This document shows positions 42,201 through 51,200 of a stretch of DNA of 64,000 bases, in pieces (within the stretch, counting starts at the first letter, position 1; every line of letters starts with the position of its first letter). Source of the stretch: Ridgeia piscesae (taxonomy: Eukaryota; Annelida; Polychaeta; Sabellida; Siboglinidae); contig JAODUO010000577.1 in NCBI GenBank assembly GCA_025642075.2, forward strand, positions 244,001 through 308,000, given 5' to 3'. A program made the translations under genes and the position numbers. The notes beneath the pieces are model-generated. The model was given only the letters and a program-made list of their open reading frames with translations. It did no database searches and had not been told where the DNA came from.

Positions 42201-45200
42201 GGTGATTTATTCCTTATGTGTGGTGACATTGGTGATTTATTCCTTATGTGTGGTTACATTGGTGATTTATTCCTTATGTGTGGTTACATTGGTGATTTAT
42301 TCCTTATGTGTGGTGACATTGGTGATTTATTCCTTATGTGTGGTTACATTGGTGATTTATTCCTTATGTGTGGTTACATTGGTGATTTATTCCTTATGAG
42401 TGGTGACATTGGTGATTTATTCCTTATGTGTGGTGACATTGGTGATTTATTCCTTATGTGTGGTGACATTGGTGATTTATTCCTTATGTGTGGTTACATT
42501 GGTGATTTATTCCTTATGTGTGGTGACATTGGTGATTTATTCCTTATGTGTGGTGACATTGGTGATTTATTCCTTATGTGTGGTGACATTGGTGATTTAT
42601 TCCTTATGTGTGGTTACATTGGTGATTTATTCCTTATGTGTGGTGACATTGGTGATTTATTCCTTATGTGTGGTGACATTGGTGATTTATTCCTTATGTG
42701 TGGTTACATTGGTGATTTATTCCTTATGTATGGTGACATTGGTGATTTATTCCTTATGTGTGGTTACATTGGTGATTTATTCCTTATGTGTGGTTACATT
42801 GGTGATTTATTCCTTATGTGTGGTGACATTGGTGATTTATTCCTTATGTGTGGTGACATTGGTGATTTATTCCTTATGTGTGGTGACATTGGTGATTTAT
42901 TCCTTATGTGTGGTGACATTGGTGATTTATTCCTTATGTGTGGTGACATTGGTGATTTATTCCTTATGTGTGGTGACATTGGTGATTTATTCCTTATGTG
43001 TGGTTACATTGGTGATTTATTCCTTATGTGTGGTTACATTGGTGATTTATTCCTTATGTGTGGTGACATTGGTGATTTATTCCTTATGTGTGGTGACATT
43101 GGTGATTTATTCCTTATGTGTGGTTACATTGGTGATTTATTCCTTATGTGTGGTGACATTGGTGATTTATTCCTTATGTGTGGTGACATTGGTGATTTAT
43201 TCCTTATGTATGGTGACATTGGTGATTTATTCCTTATGTGTGGTGACATTGGTGATTTATTCCTTATGTATGGTGACATTGGTGATTTATTCCTTATGTG
43301 TGGTGACATTGGTGATTTATTCCTTATGTGTGGTGACATTGGTGATTTATTCCTTATGTGTGGTGACATTGGTGATTTATTCCTTATGTGTGGTGACATT
43401 GGTGATTTATTCCTTATGTGTGGTGACATTGGTGATTTATTCCTTATGTGTGGTGACATTGGTGATTTATTCCTTATGTATGGTTACATTGGTGATTTAT
43501 TCCTTATGTGTGGTGACATTGGTGATTTATTCCTTATGTGTGGTTACATTGGTGATTTATTCCTTATGTGTGGTGACATTGGTGATTTATTCCTTATGTG
43601 TGGTGACATTGGTGATTTATTCCTTATGTGTGGTGACATTGGTGATTTATTCCTTATGTGTGGTGACATTGGTGATTTATTCCTTATGTGTGGTGACATT
43701 GGTGATTTATTCCTTATGTGTGGTGACATTGGTGATTTATTCCTTATGTGTGGTGACATTGGTGATTTATTCCTTATGTGTGGTGACATTGGTGATTTAT
43801 TCCTTATGTGTGGTTACATTGGTGATTTATTCCTTATGTGTGGTGACATTGGTGATTTATTCCTTATGTGTGGTTACATTGGTGATTTATTCCTTATGTG
43901 TGGTTACATTGGTGATTTATTCCTTATGTGTGGTGACATTGGTGATTTATTCCTTATGTGTGGTTACATTGGTGATTTATTCCTTATGTGTGGTTACATT
44001 GGTGATTTATTCCTTATGAGTGGTGACATTGGTGATTTATTCCTTATGTGTGGTGACATTGGTGATTTATTCCTTATGTGTGGTTACATTGGTGATTGAT
44101 TCCTTATGTGTGGTGACATTGGTGATTTATTCCTTATGTGTGGTGACATTGGTGATTTATTCCTTATGAGTGGTTACATTGGTGATTTATTCCTTATGTA
44201 TGGTGACATTGGTGATTTATTCCTTATGAGTGGTGACATTGGTGATTTATTCCTTATGTGTGGTTACATTGGTGATTTATTCCTTATGTGTGGTTACATT
44301 GGTGATTTATTCCTTATGTGTGGTTACATTGGTGATTTATTCCTTATGTGTGGTTACATTGGTGATTTATTCCTTATGTATGGTTACATTGGTGATTTAT
44401 TCCTTATGAGTGGTGACATTGGTGATTTATTCCTTATGTATGGTTACATTGGTGATTTATTCCTTATGAGTGGTTACATTGGTGATTTATTCCTTATGTG
44501 TGGTTACATTGGTGATTTATTCCTTATGAGTGGTTACATTGGTGATTTATTCCTTATGTGTGGTTACATTGGTGATTTATTCCTTATGAGTGGTTACATT
44601 GGTGATTTATTCCTTATGAGTGGTGACATTGGTGATTTATTCCTTATGTATGGTTACATTGGTGATTTATTCCTTATGAGTGGTGACATTGGTGATTTAT
44701 TCCTTATGTGTGGTTACATTGGTGATTTATTCCTTATGTGTGGTGACATTGGTGATTTATTCCTTATGTGTGGTGACATTAGTGATTTATTCCTTATGTG
44801 TGGTTACATTGGTGATTGATTCCTTATGTATGGTGACATTGGTGATTTATTCCTTATGTGTGGTTACATTGGTGATTGATTCCTTATGTATGGTGACATT
44901 GGTGATTTATTCCTTATGTGTGGTTACATTGGTGATTTATTCCTTATGTATGGTGACATTGTTGATTTATTCCTTATGTGTGGTTACATTGGTGATTGAT
45001 TCCTTATGTATGGTGACATTGGTGATTTATTCCTTATGAGTGGTGACATTGGTGATTTATTCCTTATGTGTGGTTACATTGGTGATTTATTCCTTATGTG
45101 TGGTTACATTGGTGATTGATTCCTTATGTATGGTGACATTGGTGATTTATTCCTTATGAGTGGTGACATTGGTGATTTATTCCTTATGAGTGGTGACATT

Positions 45201-48200
45201 GGTGATTTATTCCTTATGTGTGGTGACATTGGTGATTTATTCCTTATGTGTGGTTTTACCATTGGTGATTTATTCCTTATGTGTGGTGACATTGGTGATT
45301 TATTCCTTATGTGTGGTGACATTGGTGATTTATTCCTTATGTGTGGTTACATTGGTGATTTATTCCTTATGTATGGTGACATTGGTGATTTATTCCTTAT
45401 GTGTGGTTACATTGGTGATTTATTCCTTATGTGTGGTTACATTGGTGATTTATTCCTTATGTGTGGTGACATTGGTGATTTATTCCTTATGTGTGGTGAC
45501 ATTGGTGATTTATTCCTTATGTGTGGTTACATTGGTGATTTATTCCTTATGTGTGGTGACATTGGTGATTTATTCCTTATGAGTGGTGACATTGGTGATT
45601 TATTCCTTATGAGTGGTGACATTGGTGATTTATTCCTTATGAGTGGTGACATTGGTGATTTATTCCTTATGAGTGGTGACATTGGTGATTTATTCCTTAT
45701 GAGTGGTGACATTGGTGATTTATTCCTTATGAGTGGTGACATTGGTGATTTATTCCTTATGAGTGGTGACATTGGTGATTTATTCCTTATGAGTGGTGAC
45801 ATTGGTGATTTATTCCTTATGAGTGGTGACATTGGTGATTTATTCCTTATGAGTGGTGACATTGGTGATTTATTCCTTATGTGTGGTGACATTGGTGATT
45901 TATTCCTTTTGAGTGGTGACATTGGTAACAAGATTGCAGAAGGAATGTGGAATAAGGAATGTAGTCCATTTGATCACTGTTGACTAATTTATAGTAACAA
46001 TGAAGGTGCTGTTTCCATGAGCTGGTGAACTTGTGCAACTGCAGCAGTAATGCAGCTGTCACAACAAAGCTGTCCCACTATTTTAGCGAGGTAATTTCTT
46101 GATGCAGTCATCAATGAGCTGGACGGACTGAAGCGTGGTTGTCGACTGGACCGCTACGCCACAGCTGAGCATGCTCAGATGGTGCAGACGGAAGCGAGTG
46201 ACGCTGTCACGTACCTCGAGGACCAGTTTGAAAAGCGCAATTGCCACTTGAGGGCGCTGACGTCAAAGGGAACGGTGATGGACACGATATCATTCCGCAG
46301 CGAGGAGAAACAAGATGGGGTCAGTTGAAACATCCCAACTGGTTCATGGCTGTTTGTGTTTAAAAGCTTTCGTGTTCACCCATTAAATGAACTTGTTTTT
46401 CGTAATGTGAAATTTTCAAACACATGTATGCTTTCACCTGTGCCAGTAGAGGCTTTTTCGTGTCATGGATTTGTTTCATTCAATAATTGTTCACATTTCA
46501 CTCTAAGTTTTGTGTAATTGAAGCGATCATCGATCACGCAAGACTGTAATATTAATTGATCGGAAGCATAAATTAACCAACCATTATGCTGTATTTATTC
46601 AGATATGAACAGGTCCAAAGACTTGGTATCAGGACTGACAACTGAAACAATATAAATTATATAAATATTTACAATAATAACAATAGGACATTAAACCATA
46701 AATAGCAACATCAATATAGCCAGCCGCAATCCATTACATATAAATTATTTTAATTGAAGTTATCCAGACTTCATATTGCTTAAGTGCAGCAAGTTGACAG
46801 TAGATATAATATATGTCTTGTGTTTGATAACATTGGTTGATCCAAATAACATAACCCTGTCTATCTATGGTGTTACCATTAAGGATAAATTCTTCTATAC
46901 CGCGGTATCCAGTATCAAGAAGCCTTGCAGTATCAAGAAGCCTTACAGTATCAAGAAGCCTTACAGTATCAATAAGCCTTACAGTATCAAGAAGCCTTAC
47001 AGTATCAATTTTAAGCTTACAGTATCAAGAAGCCTTACAGTATCAAGAAGCCTTACAGTATCAAAAGCTTACAGTATCAATAAGCCTTACAGTATCAATA
47101 AGCCTTACAGTATCAAGTAAGACCTTACAGTATCAATAAGACTTACAGTATCAATAAGCCTTACAGTATCAAGAAGCCTTACAGTATCAATAAGCCTTAC
47201 AGTATCAAGAAGCCTTACAGTATCAATAAGCCTTACAGTATCAATAAGCCTTACAGTATCAATAAGTCTTACAGTATCAATAAGACTTACAGTATCAATA
47301 AGCCTTACAGTATCAATAAGTCTTACAGTATCAAGAAGCCTTACAGTATCAATAAGCCTTACAGTATCAAGAAGCCTTACAGTATCAATAAGACTTACAG
47401 TATCAATAAGCCTTACAGTATCAATAAGCCTTACAGTATCAATAAGTCTTACAGTATCAATAAGACTTACAGTATCAATAAGACTTACAGTATCAATAAG
47501 CCTTACAGTATCAAAAAGCCTTACAGTATCAAGAAGCCTTACAGTATCAATAAGCCTTACAGTATCAATAAGCCTTACAGTATCAATAAACCTTACAGTA
47601 TCAATAAGTCTTACAGTATCAATAAGACTTACAGTATCAATAAGACTTACAGTATCAATAAGCCTTACAGTATCAATAAGTCTTACAGTATCAAAAGCCT
47701 TACAGTATCAAAACCTTACAGTATCAAAGCTTACAGTATCAATAAGACTTACAGTATCAATAAGACTTACAGTATCAATAAGCCTTACAGTATCAATAAG
47801 TCTTACAGTATCAAGAAGCCTTACAGTATCAAGAAGCCTTACAGTATCAAGACGCCTTACAGTATCAATAAGTCTTACAGTATCAATAAGACTTACAGTA
47901 TCAATAAGCCTTACAGTATCAAGAAGCCTTACAGTATCAAGAAGCCTTACAGTATCAAGACGCCTTACAGTATCAATAAGTCTTACAGTATCAATAAGAC
48001 TTACAGTATCAATAAGCCTTACAGTATCAAAAGCCTTACAGTATCAAGAAGCCTTACAGTATCAATAAGCCTTACAGTATCAATAAACCTTACAGTATCA
48101 ATAAGACTTACAGTATCAATAAGCCTTACAGTATCAATAAGCCTTACAGTATCAATAAGACTTACAGTATCAATAAGCCTTACAGTATCAAAAAGCCTTA

Positions 48201-51200
48201 CAGTATCAAGAAGCCTTACAGTATCAATAAGCCTTACAGTATCAATAAACCTTACAGTATCAATAAGACTTACAGTATCAATAAGCCTTACAGTATCAAG
48301 AAGCCTTACAGTATCAATAAGACTTACAGTATCAAGAAGCCTTACAGTATCAATAAGATTTACAGTATCAATAAGACTTACAGTATCAAGAAGCCTTACA
48401 GTATCAAGAAGCCTTACAGTATCAATAAGCCTTACAGTATCAATAAGCTTACAGTATCAATAAGACTTACAGTATCAATAAGCCTTACAGTATCAATAAG
48501 CCTTACAGTATCAATAAGCCTTACAGTATCAATAAGCCTTACAGTATCAATAAGCCTTACAGTATCAAAAGACTTACAGTATCAAGAAGCCTTACAGTAT
48601 CAATAAGCCTTACAGTATCAATAAGTCTTACAGTATCAATAAGCCTTACAGTATCAATAAGACTTACAGTATCAATAAGTCTTACAGTATCAAGAAGCCT
48701 TACAGTATCAATAAGTCTTACAGTATCAAGAAGCCTTACAGTATCAATAAGACTTACAGTATCAAGAAGCCTTACAGTATCAAGAAGCCTTACAGTATCA
48801 AAAGCCTTACAGTATCAAGAAGCCTTACAGTATCAATAAGACTTACAGTATCAATAAGCCTTACAGTATCAATAAGCCTTACAGTATCAAGAAGCCTTAC
48901 AGTATCAAGAAGCCTTACAGTATCAATAAGCCTTACAGTATCAATAAGCCTTACAGTATCAATAAACCTTACAGTATCAATAAGTCTTACAGTATCAATA
49001 AGACTTACAGTATCAAGAAGCCTTACAGTATCAAGAAGCCTTACAGTATCAAGACGCCTTACAGTATCAATAAGTCTTACAGTATCAATAAGACTTACAG
49101 TATCAATAAGCCTTACAGTATCAAAAAGCCTTACAGTATCAAGAAGCCTTACAGTATCAAGAAGCCTTACAGTATCAATAAGCCTTACAGTATCAATAAG
49201 CCTTACAGTATCAATAAGTCTTACAGTATCAATAAGCCTTACAGTATCAAGAAGCCTTACAGTATCAATAAGCCTTACAGTATCAATAAGCCTTACAGTA
49301 TCAATAAGTCTTACAGTATCAATAAGCCTTACAGTATCAAGAAGCCTTACAGTATTAAGAAGCCTTATTTGTAGGTTAGATATAAGAAGGTACACTTTCA
49401 CGCAGAGGATACTAAATGATTGGAATAAATTAAGTGACAATAGTGTTAATGCAAGCAGTGTAAATATGTTTTAAAATATAATTGACAGTTGTCTGTTGAG
49501 GGCGAATTACACGTGATTTGAACAACTATTATTTTTAGAAATTATTTTAATATCGTCATAATTATTTATTCATACATTTGTTTTGATGAATTTATTAAAA
49601 TGAATGTGTTGTTATTATTTTAATTAATTAATTATTGAAACGAATGCATTGTTATTAGTTTAATACATTTTATGTAATTTATTTTTACTTACACTGTATG
49701 TATCTTTAGAGACCACATATCTAATTTAGTAGCTTAGCATTTTATAATATTTTAAAAATAATTTGATGTATGATACTAATTCAATTTTTAAGAAATAATA
49801 TTATTACTCTTGTTGGACTCTCAATATGGCAAAGGCTTCCTTGTCCACATGCCGTCTCTACCCGTAGACAGAAATCTTGTTAAATGTTGTTAAATCTGCT
49901 CCCTGGCAGACCTGTTCAATTGAGCACCATCTCGGCTTCTCTACGCAGCATCATTGAAGTCATACAACATTGTGGAAGTACTGTAAGTGTGTTATTATGA
50001 TGTGTTGTGTGTGTGTGTTATTATGATGTATTGTGTAAGCGTGTTATTATGATGTGTTGTAGGGTAACAATGATGATTTGATTCTCTAGTGTTGTCTTCA
50101 CTACTGTCAAGACAAGCACGAGACTACATGCAGAAAGACAGAGGTAACAACGTCATTACACATTCACAGCATTACCTTGTACACTCTATATTAGCACGAG
50201 ATTACATGCAGAAAGACAGAGGTAACAACGTCATTACACATTCACAGCATTCCCTTATACACTCTATATTAGCACGAGATTACATGCAGAAAGACAGAGG
50301 TAACAACGTCATTACACATTCACAGCATTCCCTTATACACTCTATATTAGCACGAGATTACATGCAGAAAGACAGAGGTAACAACGTCATTACACATTCA
50401 CAGCATTACCTTATACACTCTATATTAGCACGAGACTACATGCAGAAAGACAGAGGTAACAACGTCATTACACATTCACAGCATTCCCTTATACACTCTA
50501 TATTAGCACGAGATTACATGCAGAAAGACAGAGGTAACAACGTCATTACACATTCACAGCATTCCCTTATACACTCTATATTAGCACGAGATTACATGCA
50601 GAAAGACAGAGGTAACAACGTCATTACACATTCACAGCATTCCCTTATACACTCTATATTAGCACGAGATTACATGCAGAAAGACAGAGGTAACAACGTC
50701 ATTACACATTCACAGCATTACCTTGTACACTCTATATTAGCACGAGATTACATGCAGAAAGACAGAGGTAACAACGTCATTACACATTCACAGCATTCCC
50801 TTATACACTCTATATTAGCACGAGATTACATGCAGAAAGACAGAGGTAACAACGTCATTACACATCCACAGCATTACCTTGTACACTCTATATTAGCACG
50901 AGATTACATGCAGAAAGACAGAGGTAACAACGTCATTACACATTCACAGCATTACCTTATACACTCTATATTAGCACGAGACTACATGCAGAAAGACAGA
51001 GGTAACAACGTCATTACACATTCACAGCATTCCCTTATACACTCTATATTAGCACGAGATTACATGCAGAAAGACAGAGGTAACAACGTCATTACACATT
51101 CACAGCATTCCCTTATACACTCTATATTAGCACGAGATTACATGCAGAAAGACAGAGGTAACAACGTCATTACACATTCACAGCATTCCCTTATACACTC

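Noticed and set aside
41731..45983. Open frames of 222 to 727 codons with a 10-residue period
   Set aside because: The 30-bp unit keeps frames open on both strands. It is intronic minisatellite between two verified SMG6 exons.
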